A stretch of 44,348 bases of DNA from an archaeon (GTDB lineage: Archaea > Thermoplasmatota > Thermoplasmata > WALJ01): the NCBI GenBank assembly GCA_024278375.1, contig JAJRTH010000028.1:1-44348 (forward strand), in the 5' to 3' direction. The notes beneath the pieces are model-generated. The model was given only the letters and a program-made list of their open reading frames with translations, was not told the origin of the DNA and ran no database searches. A program made the position numbers and the translations under genes. Below are positions 28,601-38,581 of the stretch, in pieces (position 1 is the first letter of the stretch; the number at the start of each line of letters is the position of its first letter).

Positions 28601-28649
28601 TTGTCCCTCCTTCCTCCAGCATCTCCTTTGCTCTATCTCTGAGACCCAT
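25617..28649 (-). CDS. 1010-aa E/K/R-rich coiled-coil (SMC/myosin-like rod) protein
   Basis: Near-continuous heptads; repeated EREKKL..ENREKELEEARKSLEEREKKLE; N-terminal MGLRDRAKEMLEE. Confidence 0.85.
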   Translation of the reverse strand: MGLRDRAKEMLEEGGTKREEKEEKGEEISVEGIENIIKEVQKASEERVRALEAKIGELERKLGEMTKENESLKKESELMKKELEEKKELEKLAGEKEDISRKEKELNEARKEIEALRKEIEGKEEGIENRIKELENKEKELKNIEKKMGEERKAIEEREKKARLEAEEKLKKLEEKEKDIAKLKKEIEKERKDLEKERKAIEKEREDVKNELEKERERLKKDQEKAIKELKDREMEAIRKDRKALDEEMKAFEEEKTRRTKEMEEEQKKLDALKEELKKREDKVAIREEEINRKEKELEAREKKMLGDIENREKELEEAKKALEEREKKLIADIENREKELKSEIERREKELEEARKSLEEREKKLEAGSEELERARKKLEKTEMELNLREKKLSEREKDLLDLEERLKKREEELSEREKDLDERSLSMEKRERDLEERDAKIARKEEKLVEREKSLKEEKEKLREERKALKEEREAFERDRMEFNAERDAFEHERKRELERIAEEKEKIEETELKLSEKEAEIEEKEKELNESLREIKKREGEIEATQEELRLRIEEVELRENALKEEEERAREVIRDAERRERELLLREKEVAKAEKDIARRESNLKKKEERLLQREKALTEEKRAIAEEKREINEMWKKVTREGKKLERLAAELEEKEKKLREREERIKGMEDDIDAMRNDLTERMQAIEIKEEELNKGAEEIALKIESLETQSRAIMNKEKELEEWEKEISEREVEIEQKKREIEKEMEKLDKMREEMPELMEKLENERKELGDMRRMLMEKEMEIREREEALKREMELIERKEKDLQQIKEGAIALMKYAKSAERRKNEEVLEKISEERRKIEEERKALEKELKPLKERLERLETELSKREENLENKERVLKTWEEELMEERDRLSREREDIAAVWKQIEKDSKEAMKLKESVEKEINEKLKVREKEIREREKELANKEKDMEKIMKDIEKREKDVEKRTKELEKRMKELEKKEKELEEKKKFVEELQKQLSELL

Positions 28650-29729
28650 CTATTCACCCACATGATACCTATCAAGAATGCGTTCGTAAAGCTTGAAGTC
28701 CTCCGATTTGGCAAACTTCTCTATCACCTCGTCGGGGAGCGCTCCCAGCAGATCGTCGAGAACGCCGAGCATCCTGCGCAGCTCGTTCTCTTCCTCGATT
28801 CTCACCCGTATGGCGGTTAGGACCGTTTTCATTTCGTTCTCGACCTCATAGATAAACTCACCGATTTTCTCCTCTCTGTCTTTCTTATTGAGTGATTCCA
28901 GCTCTTTTTCAAGCCGCTTCTCCAGATTCAGCCAGTCCTCTACAAGGGTTTTCGCACCGCTTTCCCTGCCTATCTTCTCTTTCAATCCCTTTATTTCCTC
29001 GTTGAGCTGGTTTATGTGCGCTCTCAGTTCCTCCTCTCTCTTTATACTGCCCTTTCTTATATTGGCTATCTCTTTCCTCAACTCCCTTTCTTTCTCTATC
29101 TTTTCGTCTTCCTTGCTCCTGAGCATGTTCCTGACCGTCTTTTCTATGTCAAGAAGGTCATCAGAAGCTCTTTTCAGGCCCTTTATTTCCTTTTCGAGCA
29201 CGTCTATCTCTCCCCTCAGCTCATCCTTGGTCGCCTGCTTTCTGACGGAGCCCAGCTTCTTCTGCAATCCCTCCTTCTCATCTTCAAGTATCTCCACGAG
29301 AGAGTCTATGAACCTGAGAATTCTCTTTATCTTCTTTTCCCATCCCTCTCTGCCCTCCTCGGCACCTATGTCCTCAATGTTTATGCCCGTGACCTTTTTA
29401 AAGACATCCACCACCATCTCGGCCTCTTCCTGATAGTCCTCCGCTTCCTGTTCGGCCAGACTGCGGCTCCATGTCAGAAGCTTCTGCAGGAACTCTTCAT
29501 CGCTCTTCGATGCCTTGGGCTTTTTCTGCTCGCCGAAAGAGTGGCCGCACGCCATACATATCACGGCATCTATATCGTTTATAGTGTTGCAGGAAGGGCA
29601 TTTCTTTCCCTGCTTGACACCCTCAAAAGCAATCCCGCATTTCGGGCATTTATCGTCCTTTTCTTGGACGTTAGCCCCGCATTTCGGGCAGACAAAATCG
29701 CCGGTTGGGAGGTGTACTTTCAGAGCCAT
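28650..29729 (-). CDS. Double zinc-ribbon protein with coiled-coil C-terminus
   Basis: CPKCGANVQEKDDKCPKCG...CPSCNTINDIDAVICMACG followed by heptads; directly upstream of the coiled-coil gene. Confidence 0.85.
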   Translation of the reverse strand: MALKVHLPTGDFVCPKCGANVQEKDDKCPKCGIAFEGVKQGKKCPSCNTINDIDAVICMACGHSFGEQKKPKASKSDEEFLQKLLTWSRSLAEQEAEDYQEEAEMVVDVFKKVTGINIEDIGAEEGREGWEKKIKRILRFIDSLVEILEDEKEGLQKKLGSVRKQATKDELRGEIDVLEKEIKGLKRASDDLLDIEKTVRNMLRSKEDEKIEKERELRKEIANIRKGSIKREEELRAHINQLNEEIKGLKEKIGRESGAKTLVEDWLNLEKRLEKELESLNKKDREEKIGEFIYEVENEMKTVLTAIRVRIEEENELRRMLGVLDDLLGALPDEVIEKFAKSEDFKLYERILDRYHVGE

Positions 29730-29855
29730 ATCGGAAAGGGGATGACGAAGGGTTTATTAAAGTTTTTTAAATTGCCCCTATCCGGCATTATTCATGTTGG
29801 CCTATCCGCACCGTGCGTGACAATCCTTAAATCCTATTCCTCTTCTCTCCCTATC

Positions 29856-30197
29856 ATGTCCCCGAGAATAGACCCGAGACAGATGAAGCGGATGATGAGG
29901 CAACTTGGAGTTCAGACAGAGGAGCTTGAAGGCGTGGAGGAGGTGAGGATAATCACCACGGAAAAGGAGTATGTCTTCAAGAATCCGGATGTGACCATGA
30001 CCATAGTTCAGGGTCAGAAGACATTTCAGCTCATAGGCGAGCCGGAAATCGTCGAGAGAGAGGGAGCGATTCCCGAGGAGGACATAAAACTGGTCATGGA
30101 ACAGACAGGGGCAAGCTACGACGAGGCGAAAAAGGCTCTGGAAGAGAACGACGGGGAGCCGGCAGAAGCGATAATAGCGATAATGTCAAAAAAATGA
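29856..30197 (+). CDS. nac: Nascent polypeptide-associated complex protein
   Basis: MSPRIDPRQMKRMMRQLGVQTEELEGVEEVRI; C-terminal UBA region IKLVMEQTGASYDEAKKALEENDGEPAEAI. Confidence 0.93.
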   Translation: MSPRIDPRQMKRMMRQLGVQTEELEGVEEVRIITTEKEYVFKNPDVTMTIVQGQKTFQLIGEPEIVEREGAIPEEDIKLVMEQTGASYDEAKKALEENDGEPAEAIIAIMSKK

Positions 30198-31081
30198 GGG
30201 ATAAAATGATAGAGAACAAAGTTGTTGAAGATGTTGTGTTCGACCTCCTGAAAAAGGCGTCCACCGGCGTTCCTATCGATGTCAGGAAGGCTCTCGAAGA
30301 AGCATATGAAGGAGAGGAGAACGAGGTCCCGAAGATGCAGATGAAGGCGATACTGAAGAACATAGATGTGGCCTGCGAAAAAGGGCTTCCTCTATGTCAG
30401 GATACGGGAATCCACATATTTTTCGTAAAAGGGAACCTGAAACTCATAGATAGTTTCACGGAGTTCGAGGAATCCATAAAAAACGGGGTCAGGAAGGCCA
30501 CCGAAGAGGTTCCGTTGAGGCCCAATGCGGTGCATCCCCTAACCAGAAAGAACCCGGGAAATAACATCGGTGTCAGGATGCCGTACATAAACTACGTGCC
30601 AACGGATGACCCCTGGCTCGAGATAACGGCATTCCCCAAGGGCGCCGGCTCCGAGAACATGAGCTTCATGAAGATGCTCACACCATCACAGGGCCTGAAA
30701 GGAATAAAGGAGTTCGTTCTCGATGCCGCCATAAAATCGGGAGGAAAACCCTGCACGCCCACCGTGATAGGTGTCGGAATAGGCGGAACCTCGGACATAG
30801 CCATGCACATCGCGAAGGAGGCTCTTCTAAGGCCCATAGGCGAGAGCCATCCTGAAAAGGAGAGGGCAGAGCTGGAGGATGAGCTCCTGAGGGCGATAAA
30901 CGAGACGGGCATCGGTCCGATGGGGCTCGGAGGGAAAACAACGGTCCTTGATGTGCATGTCGAATACGCATACTGCCACACCGCAAGCCTGCCCGTTGCC
31001 GTTAACACACAGTGCTGGACAGGCAGAAGAGCGAGCACAAGGATTTATGAGGATGGCAGGGTTGAGGAAACGGAGGGATAA
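30194..31081 (+). CDS. fumA: Class I fumarate hydratase, alpha subunit
   Basis: GLPLCQDTGIHIFFV, NPGNNIGVRMPYI, GVGIGGTSD, GPMGLGGKTTVL. Confidence 0.9.
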   Translation: MRDKMIENKVVEDVVFDLLKKASTGVPIDVRKALEEAYEGEENEVPKMQMKAILKNIDVACEKGLPLCQDTGIHIFFVKGNLKLIDSFTEFEESIKNGVRKATEEVPLRPNAVHPLTRKNPGNNIGVRMPYINYVPTDDPWLEITAFPKGAGSENMSFMKMLTPSQGLKGIKEFVLDAAIKSGGKPCTPTVIGVGIGGTSDIAMHIAKEALLRPIGESHPEKERAELEDELLRAINETGIGPMGLGGKTTVLDVHVEYAYCHTASLPVAVNTQCWTGRRASTRIYEDGRVEETEG

Positions 31082-31083
31082 AG

Positions 31084-31686
31084 ATGGTGGAGTACAGATT
31101 CAAAACACCGCTCAGCGAGGAAGATGTCAGGAAACTGAGAATCGGGGACATAGTGTATCTTGACGGAATAATCTACACCGGAAGGGACGAGGTCCACATC
31201 CATGCCATAGAGCTCGCAAAAGAGGGGGAAAGCCCGCCTGTGGATTTCAGAAACATGGTTCTCTTCCACTGCGGACCTGTGATGAAGAAGGATGAAAACG
31301 GAGAATGGAGGGTCATAGCGGCGGGGCCGACAACGAGTTCAAGAATGAATTCCCTTGAACCTGAGTTCATAGAGAGGTTCGGTGTCAGGGCCATAATAGG
31401 AAAGGGCGGGATGTCGATGCCCACAGTTGAAGCCATGAAGAAGCACGGAGCGGTCTATCTAGCAATGACGGGGGGAGCTGCCGCTCTTGCAGCAGCATCC
31501 TTCAAAAAGGTTCACGGTGTCGAATGGCTCGATTTCGGAATGCCTGAAGCCGTATGGATACTGGAAGCCGAGAATCTGGGGCCCCTTGTGGTCGGAATAG
31601 ATGCCCACGGAAGCAGCATATACGAGGATGTGGACAGAAAGGTAAAAGAGAACGAGAAAAAGGTAAGGGAAATACTGGGGATTTGA
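31084..31686 (+). CDS. fumB: Class I fumarate hydratase, beta subunit
   Basis: FHCGPVM..., AAGPTTSSRM, IGKGGM, YLAMTGGAAAL. Confidence 0.9.
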   Translation: MVEYRFKTPLSEEDVRKLRIGDIVYLDGIIYTGRDEVHIHAIELAKEGESPPVDFRNMVLFHCGPVMKKDENGEWRVIAAGPTTSSRMNSLEPEFIERFGVRAIIGKGGMSMPTVEAMKKHGAVYLAMTGGAAALAAASFKKVHGVEWLDFGMPEAVWILEAENLGPLVVGIDAHGSSIYEDVDRKVKENEKKVREILGI

Positions 31687-31696
31687 TTAAAGGGTT

Positions 31697-34348
31697 TTAC
31701 TGAATCCCTCTTTTCTCCTTTATCACAGCATGTGCAGCCGCAAGTCTTGCTATCGGAACTCTGTATGGTGAACAGGAGACGTAGTCCATACCTATTTTAT
31801 GGCAGAATTCAACGGAGGAGGGTTCTCCGCCGTGCTCGCCGCATATCCCAACTTCCAGGCCCGGCCTTGTCTTCTTCCCCCTTTCCATACCTATCTTTAT
31901 CAGCTGTCCCACTCCTCTCTGGTCCAGAACCTGGAACGGGTCGTGTTTCAGTATTCCTTTCTCCAGATATGCGGGAAGGAACTTTCCAGCGTCATCTCTT
32001 GAGAAGCCGAAAGTCGTTTGTGTGAGGTCATTTGTACCGTAGCTGAAAAACTCCGCTTCACTCGCAATCTCGTCGGCTGTGAGGGCAGCCCTGGGAAGCT
32101 CTATCATTGTACCAACCATGTACTTTATCTCCGTACCCTTTTCCTTCATGACCTCTTCCGCAATCCTTACGACTATCTTTTTCTGCTCCCTTATTTCGGT
32201 GATGTTTCCGACAAGGGGAACCATGACCTCTGGCAGAACCCTGACACCTTCTTTATGCACATTACATGCGGCTTCGAATACCGCTCTCACCTGCATTTCC
32301 GTTATTTCGGGAAAGATTATTCCGAGTCTGCAGCCGCGGAAGCCGAGCATCGGATTGAGCTCCGAAAGATGCTCCACCCTTTCTTTGATTTTTTCGAACG
32401 GTACGCCCATGGTTTCGGCGAGTTTTCTCTGTGCCTCTTCCTCCTTGGGGAGAAACTCATGAAGCGGGGGGTCCAGCAGTCTTATTATAACCGGATATCC
32501 GTCCATTGCCCTGAAAAGCCCCTCGAAATCTGACCTCTGCATGGGAAGAAGTTTTTGGAGCGCTCTTCTCCGTCCTTCCTCGTCATCTGCAAGTATCATC
32601 TCCCTGACAGCAGGTATTCTTTCATCTTTGAATAACATGTGCTCGGTTCTCGCCAGACCTATGCCCTCCGCACCGAATTTCCTAGCTACCTCAGCATCAT
32701 GAGGCGTATCTGCGTTTGCCCGGACTCCGAGTCTTTTGACTCCGTTCACCCATTTCATAAATGTCTCGAACTCTCCGGAAATCGCTGCCTCTATTTTGGG
32801 CACATCTCCGACCATCACATTTCCGGTCGTACCGTCTATGGTGATCACATCTCCTCTCTTTATCACGGTTTCTCCCGCTCTTATCTCTCCATTTTCATAA
32901 TCTATGGTAAGAGCCTCACAACCCACCACACAGGGTTTTCCCATGCCTCTGGCGACCACGGCAGCGTGGGATGTCATGCCACCTCTCGCTGTCAGTATCC
33001 CCTCGGCAGAGTGCATTCCAGCCACATCCTCTGGAGAGGTCTCGTGCCTTACCAGTATGACTTTCTCTCCGTTTTTCTTCGCTTCGACAGCATCATCTGC
33101 AAAGAACACAACCCTTCCGGTGGCTGCACCGGGCGAGGCAGGAAGTCCCCTGGCAATGAACTCGGTCTCCGCTTTCGGGTCTATCATAGGATGCAAGAGC
33201 TGATCTATCTGATCCGGAGAGATTCTCATTATTGCCTCCTCCCGGTCAATCAGTCCCTCGGCAACCAGGTCCACAGCAATCTTCACTGCTGCCAGAGCCG
33301 TCCTTTTTCCAGTTCTTGTCTGGAGGATGTAGAGCTTTCCTCTCTCTATCGTGAATTCAAGGTCCTGCATATCTCTGAAATGCCTTTCAAGTAGGTTTCT
33401 TATCTCGAAAAGCTGCCTGTAAATCTCGGGCATCGCCTCTTCGAGCGAGACCTCATTCTCATTTGTCTTCTGTGCCTTGCTTATCGGAAGCGGGGTTCGT
33501 ATGCCTGCGACGACATCCTCTCCCTGCGCATCTATGAGGTATTCGCCGTAAAAGACGTTCTCACCAGTGGAAGGGTTTCTTGTGAAAGCCACACCGGTTC
33601 CCGAATCTTTGCCCATGTTCCCGAAGACCATTGTCTGTACATTCACGGCGGTTCCCCACTCATCCGGTATGTTGTTTATTCTCCTGTAATCCTTTGCTCT
33701 CTGGTTGTTCCAGGAGCTGAAAACTGCGGATATGGCACCCCATAGCTGTTCTTCCGGGCTCTCCAGAAAGTCCTTGCCCGTCTCCCTCTTTATGAGTTCC
33801 TTGTATCTGCCCTTGATGTATTTCCAATCCTCGGCGTCCAGTTCTATGTCCAGCCTGACACCTTTTTTCTCCTTGACTTCGTCTATTATCGCCTCGAATT
33901 TGTCGTGCTCTATTCCGAGGACCACATTTCCGTACATCTGAACGAACCTTCTGTAACTATCGTACGCAAATCTGGGGTTGTTGGTCTGTTTCAGCAGGCC
34001 CTCGACGGTTTCGTCGTTCAGGCCGAGATTCAGGATTGTGTCCATCATGCCCGGCATGGAAACCCTTGCCCCGGAGCGCACCGAGAGCAGAAGCGGGCTC
34101 TCCCTGTCGCCGAATCTCTTGCCGGTTTCTTTCTCCACTTTCTCAAGCCCCTCCTTAACCTGTTCCTTCAGACCTTCGGGATAGCCCCCATTCTTATAGT
34201 AATAAACGCAGGCCTCGGTGGTTATAACAAAGCCCGGCGGTACGGGCAAACCTATCCTTGTCATCTCACACAGCCCCGCTCCTTTTCCGCCTAGGAGCGC
34301 TTTATTCTTTCCATCGCCTTCTGTGAACAGGTACACATACTTCTTCAT
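31697..34348 (-). CDS. ppdK: Pyruvate, phosphate dikinase
   Basis: [59 protein letters not shown]. Confidence 0.95.
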   Translation of the reverse strand: MKKYVYLFTEGDGKNKALLGGKGAGLCEMTRIGLPVPPGFVITTEACVYYYKNGGYPEGLKEQVKEGLEKVEKETGKRFGDRESPLLLSVRSGARVSMPGMMDTILNLGLNDETVEGLLKQTNNPRFAYDSYRRFVQMYGNVVLGIEHDKFEAIIDEVKEKKGVRLDIELDAEDWKYIKGRYKELIKRETGKDFLESPEEQLWGAISAVFSSWNNQRAKDYRRINNIPDEWGTAVNVQTMVFGNMGKDSGTGVAFTRNPSTGENVFYGEYLIDAQGEDVVAGIRTPLPISKAQKTNENEVSLEEAMPEIYRQLFEIRNLLERHFRDMQDLEFTIERGKLYILQTRTGKRTALAAVKIAVDLVAEGLIDREEAIMRISPDQIDQLLHPMIDPKAETEFIARGLPASPGAATGRVVFFADDAVEAKKNGEKVILVRHETSPEDVAGMHSAEGILTARGGMTSHAAVVARGMGKPCVVGCEALTIDYENGEIRAGETVIKRGDVITIDGTTGNVMVGDVPKIEAAISGEFETFMKWVNGVKRLGVRANADTPHDAEVARKFGAEGIGLARTEHMLFKDERIPAVREMILADDEEGRRRALQKLLPMQRSDFEGLFRAMDGYPVIIRLLDPPLHEFLPKEEEAQRKLAETMGVPFEKIKERVEHLSELNPMLGFRGCRLGIIFPEITEMQVRAVFEAACNVHKEGVRVLPEVMVPLVGNITEIREQKKIVVRIAEEVMKEKGTEIKYMVGTMIELPRAALTADEIASEAEFFSYGTNDLTQTTFGFSRDDAGKFLPAYLEKGILKHDPFQVLDQRGVGQLIKIGMERGKKTRPGLEVGICGEHGGEPSSVEFCHKIGMDYVSCSPYRVPIARLAAAHAVIKEKRGIQ

Positions 34349-34468
34349 CTTATCGTCTCCTTTGAGATTGGATACCGTGTGAGGAAAATTTTGGTGTATT
34401 TAACGGTTGGGATTTCTGTACCGCTATGTTGGAACATTTGGATAAATGTGGTAGAAAAAGAGGCAGAA

Positions 34469-35401
34469 TTATTTTATCTCAGCCATGGCCCTGGTTACAC
34501 ATATCATCAGTATGTTCTCGACATCGCCGACGGTACCGAAGCCCGCCGCACCGTCATGACCTCCCCCCTCCCCATCGATTTCATAGCCCAGCGAAGAGAA
34601 GAACCTTCCGAGATGGAATCCCTTTTCCAAAACCCTATCCGATGCTCTGCCGATTATCCGTATTTCCCCGTTTTTCTCGCTCCCCACAAAGGCTATATCC
34701 GCACCGGCACATACCATCGCATTGGCCATGGCGCTCTCGAACATGCTCACATGAGTCCATGCGATTATGATCTCGCCCTGTGCTCTGAACTTCAACCTCT
34801 GCAACCCCTTCATGATGGCGGTTTTAACCGAATTGTTATTGCCTGTCTGGAGAAAATCTCTCAGGGTTCCGATGTTCGTTCTCGCAATCTCCATCATATC
34901 GGCAAACTCCCTCATGAAATCCGGATTTCCCATGCTTAGTCCCCTCGAATCGGTGTACATTCCTATCAGAACGGCAAGAGCGGAGCGCTCATCAACCTCG
35001 ATTTCCAGGCGTTTCAGAAGTTTTCCGATTATCTGTGTGCACGATATCGCTCTCTCGTCTATCAGCCTGTGCTCTGCAATCTCCCATTCCCCAGCATCTA
35101 GATGGTGATCTATCACGAGGGAAATTTCGGGGGGAATTGCATGAATCTGGTGGGGTGATGCCGCATCCAGAACTATTATCTCGTCGTAATTCCGGAAATC
35201 CGGATTTTCAACACCCTTTATATCGAACATCTCGAGCATCTTTCTGGCAGTTCTGTTTATTCCTCCGGTTATGTCTATATCTCCTCCGAAAATCCTCGAA
35301 ATGACATAAGCGGAGCCGAGAGCGTCCGGGTCGGCGCTCCTGTGCATCATTATGAGCTTATTTTTTCCTTCTAAAACGTCTATGATGCTTTTCATCCACA
35401 T
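34469..35401 (-). CDS. DHH-family phosphoesterase
   Basis: MMHRSADPDALGSAY, VIDHHLDAGEW, GGGHDGAAGF. Confidence 0.88.
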   Translation of the reverse strand: MWMKSIIDVLEGKNKLIMMHRSADPDALGSAYVISRIFGGDIDITGGINRTARKMLEMFDIKGVENPDFRNYDEIIVLDAASPHQIHAIPPEISLVIDHHLDAGEWEIAEHRLIDERAISCTQIIGKLLKRLEIEVDERSALAVLIGMYTDSRGLSMGNPDFMREFADMMEIARTNIGTLRDFLQTGNNNSVKTAIMKGLQRLKFRAQGEIIIAWTHVSMFESAMANAMVCAGADIAFVGSEKNGEIRIIGRASDRVLEKGFHLGRFFSSLGYEIDGEGGGHDGAAGFGTVGDVENILMICVTRAMAEIK

Positions 35402-35561
35402 CCTCTTCCCATTCTATTTCCTCTTCCACAACAAAGGCTCCTATGTAATCGCAGTTGTTGCAGTGATAGACATAGCCGGCTATCCCTCCGCTTTCGAAAT
35501 AAATGTCGTTGCTTCCGCACATCGGACATTTTCTGACCGTCTTGTGGAATTTTCGTTTCAC
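35358..35561 (-). CDS. Zinc-ribbon protein
   Basis: CPMCGSNDIYFESGGIAGYVYHCNNCDY. Confidence 0.75.
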   Translation of the reverse strand: MKRKFHKTVRKCPMCGSNDIYFESGGIAGYVYHCNNCDYIGAFVVEEEIEWEEDVDEKHHRRFRRKK

Positions 35562-35660
35562 GGGAGGAGATTGGGTCAGGATATAATATTTCTGCCTGTA
35601 CGTGTAAATGCATGAAAAACGGGATGTTTCTTTGATTGAACAAATCCGGGCTTGTGTAAG

Positions 35661-35733
35661 TGGGCCTGCCCGGATTTGAACCGGGGACCTCCGCCTTGTA
35701 AGGGCGACGTCATAACCACTAGACCACAGGCCC
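35661..35733 (-). tRNA. tRNA-Val(TAC)
   Basis: GGGCCTG/CAGGCCC acceptor, anticodon loop CTTACAA, GGTTCAAATCC T-arm. Confidence 0.92.
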
Positions 35734-35778
35734 AGATTTCATAGGTGGGATAGGGGCGCATGTCTTTTGAGGATAAAA

Positions 35779-35806
35779 GGCTTTGTAACCGCTAGACAAG
35801 AAGCCC
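35779..35806 (-). pseudogene. 5' tRNA-like fragment
   Basis: Minus strand GGGCTTCTTGTCTAGCGGTTACAAAGCC resembles tRNA-Val 5' GGGCCTGTGGTCTAGTGGTTATGAC. Confidence 0.5.
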
Positions 35807-36042
35807 TATGGGATGGAGTGTGGGGCAATTGGCAGAGGGGCTTCTTTTTTCGGTCCTAAGCCCGATAGCCGTAGAGGTGCATTATCCTTATAATCTTTTT
35901 GAAACCTCTACTCGGTATATTCCTGATAGCGATGGCTGTGAGGATACTTCTGGGGGTTGTGATGTAGGAAAAATAGGATTCACGGAGCTCGCGGGAGCAG
36001 GGTATCAAAAAAGTTAAATATTCGTTAAATATTAGTTGAAAT

Positions 36043-36174
36043 ATGAGAGATGTTCGGGATTTGGAGAGCACTCTGGATGGGAAAATAGATATTAAAAGAG
36101 TTAAGAAAGGAGTGATGGCCAAATTGCTGACAGAAAGGAAAAGGGTAAAGGTCGAAACGGGAGGGGGGACATAA
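36043..36174 (+). CDS. Small 43-aa ORF overlapping the downstream membrane gene by 1 nt
   Basis: MRDVRDLESTLDGKIDIKRVKKGVMAKLLTERKRVKVETGGGT; TAATG junction. Confidence 0.4.
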   Translation: MRDVRDLESTLDGKIDIKRVKKGVMAKLLTERKRVKVETGGGT

Positions 36175-37016
36175 TGGAGCTGGGAAACTGGATAAATGCA
36201 GGAATAATTCTTGCCTTGTTCAGTGCTGCAACATACTATTATGGAAGACTGAGTTTAGAGGCCAGAGTAGTTCTTAGCGATAAATTTTTACATCGTTTAT
36301 CTGGATTATTTTTTGTTTTTGGTCATATCCTCTTGCCGTTTGTGGTAGTTTATTACAAGTGGTGGTTATTCTCATACATATATGGATTTTTCTATTGGAT
36401 ATTCTCATCACCTATATCTACAGGGATATGGATATTCTTTCTTTTCACTCTTTCAGGAGGAACTGCGTTTTTTGCTACATACGAGATAGAAAGAAAAAAA
36501 GACATTTTCAGAAAATTGGATTTCGGAAATGTAGATGCAGTTTCAGATGTAAAAAAGGGGGAAGTGAAAAGGAAGAAAGTGATAGGTTTAGTTTTAGTCT
36601 TTTTGTCATTCTTGTTTGTGTCTCCTCTGGCCATTCTGTTATCGGTTGAACCCATTAATGTACCACTCTTTTTGATTCACACAGGGATTTCGTTTCTCGG
36701 CACCACAATAACCGCTATCTTTACAGGAGCCATAAAAGCGACATATTTTCCTGCGAAAGTTGTTTTTCATGATGCTCGTGGAGAATCTGCTTATCTAAAA
36801 GGAATGCTCATAAGATATGGAGACCCCATAATACTACTAAAAATTAAAGATTTAGAAGGATATAAAGAATACCGAAAGAAGTACATTGTACCTGTGGATA
36901 ATGTTCTATATATAGAATCTGAAGAGGAAAATGTTAGCCTCATAAAAGCAGTACAAAGTCTTATGAGACTTTTAAAGGCGGATGATAACCAGAAAGAAAA
37001 CGATACGAAGCCCTAA
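36174..37016 (+). CDS. Polytopic membrane protein of unknown function
   Basis: Several TM segments and a C-terminal soluble domain. Confidence 0.65.
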   Translation: MELGNWINAGIILALFSAATYYYGRLSLEARVVLSDKFLHRLSGLFFVFGHILLPFVVVYYKWWLFSYIYGFFYWIFSSPISTGIWIFFLFTLSGGTAFFATYEIERKKDIFRKLDFGNVDAVSDVKKGEVKRKKVIGLVLVFLSFLFVSPLAILLSVEPINVPLFLIHTGISFLGTTITAIFTGAIKATYFPAKVVFHDARGESAYLKGMLIRYGDPIILLKIKDLEGYKEYRKKYIVPVDNVLYIESEEENVSLIKAVQSLMRLLKADDNQKENDTKP

Positions 37017-37195
37017 CCATGACCGAACATAAACTATGCGAACTCTCCATTATTGAAGTATTAGTAGCCACTTCTTATGGGGGCAGCAATCTCTAAACCT
37101 CATTCCCCTGCAATCTTTCAATATCCAGAACTCCCGACGACCTGAAACACCCACTTCCCGCAAAACTCTTAATAACCCCTCAAAGATGCGATAAT

Positions 37196-38413
37196 GTGAA
37201 ACTCTATTTCGAAGCCTACGGATGCACCATGAATCAGGGCGAATCGAAACTCATGCAGAAATGGAGCGCTGAGGCAGGGCATGAGATAGTGGACAGTCCA
37301 GAAAAGGCTGATGTCATAGTTTTCTCCGGCTGTGTGGTGATAGACCACACATACAGGCACATGATGAAGCGCCTTGGAGAGCTGAAATCTCTGGGGAAGA
37401 ACATGATAGTTTCCGGCTGTCTGGCCTCCGTTTTCAGGGACGAGGTCCTGAAAGAGGTTCCCAGCGCAAGGATATTGCCCACATGGGATATTGAGAAAAT
37501 AACCGATTATCTGGGCAAAGCAGGGGAGAGTAGGAGTTTCAGATGGGGAGTCATAGGAATAATTCCCATAGCTCAGGGATGCATGGGCAACTGCACCTAC
37601 TGCATAACCAAGATTGCAAGGAAGAGTCTGAGGAGCGCAGACCATTCATGGATACTGGAAACCGCAGAGGATATGGTGAAATCAGGAGTGAAGGAGATAG
37701 AGCTCACCGCCCAGGATTCGGCGGTCTACGGCATGGACACCGGCCATTCCCTTCCCGAGCTCATGAGGGACATAAACGATATAGAAGGGGATTTCCGTAT
37801 AAGGGTGGGAATGATGAACCCTGATGCCGCATCAAGGATACTGGATGAGCTGATTGAAGCATATAAACTTCCAAAGGTCTACAAATTCCTGCATCTGCCG
37901 GTGCAGAGCGGGGATGATGGGGTCCTGAGAGATATGAGGAGGAATTATAGGGTACAGGATTTTATAGATATCGTGGAAAGAGTCAGAAAGGAAATACTAG
38001 GGATAACGCTTTCAACCGACATAATAGTGGGTTATCCCACGGAGAGCGAGGAAGCCTTTGAAAGGTCGATTGAGCTGATAAAGGAGATAAGGCCGAATAT
38101 AGTGAACATAACCCGATTTTCTCCGAGACCTTTTACAGAGGCATATAAGCTCAAGCCGATAACTCCGAGAATTGTTAAAGAAAGGTCCCGTAGGCTCACG
38201 AGGATTGCCATGGAGATAAGCAGGGAGAGGAACACGGAGCTCGTGGGAAAGAGAAAGAGGGTGCTGATCACGGAAAGGGGAAAGAATGACACGGTGGTAG
38301 GAAGGACCGACGAGTATATTCCTGTGGTTCTGAAAGATGGTGAAATAGGAGAGTTCGTGGAGGTCGAGATAACAGGGGCTGAGGTGGGGTATGTCATGGG
38401 AAGGATTCTTTAA
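37196..38413 (+). CDS. MiaB-like radical SAM tRNA methylthiotransferase
   Basis: YFEAYGCTMNQGES, IAQGCMGNCTYCITKIAR, FLHLPVQSGDDGVLRDMRRNY, TRAM-like C-terminus. Confidence 0.93.
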   Translation: MKLYFEAYGCTMNQGESKLMQKWSAEAGHEIVDSPEKADVIVFSGCVVIDHTYRHMMKRLGELKSLGKNMIVSGCLASVFRDEVLKEVPSARILPTWDIEKITDYLGKAGESRSFRWGVIGIIPIAQGCMGNCTYCITKIARKSLRSADHSWILETAEDMVKSGVKEIELTAQDSAVYGMDTGHSLPELMRDINDIEGDFRIRVGMMNPDAASRILDELIEAYKLPKVYKFLHLPVQSGDDGVLRDMRRNYRVQDFIDIVERVRKEILGITLSTDIIVGYPTESEEAFERSIELIKEIRPNIVNITRFSPRPFTEAYKLKPITPRIVKERSRRLTRIAMEISRERNTELVGKRKRVLITERGKNDTVVGRTDEYIPVVLKDGEIGEFVEVEITGAEVGYVMGRIL

Positions 38414-38581
38414 ATATCTGTGCTCTGAAAAGAGGACAATATTTTACAAAAGTGTGCTTCAAGAAGATTACCCATCAGACTAATTAAATCTTCCTTCTCC
38501 GCATTTATTGCTCCAATTAGGATTCCACATCGAGGACTTGGTGGAGGAAGGTATAATGCAACATAGTTTTATGAATCCCCA

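Noticed and set aside
26830-28665. Long plus-strand ORFs (611 aa, 321 aa, 207 aa, etc.) opposite the coiled-coil gene
   Set aside because: Ser/Phe/Leu low-complexity translations are the antisense of GAG/AAG-rich coiled-coil codons; no signals of their own.
35808-36017. 69-aa ORF after the tRNA fragment
   Set aside because: No start context or recognisable domain; partly overlaps the tRNA-like remnant region.
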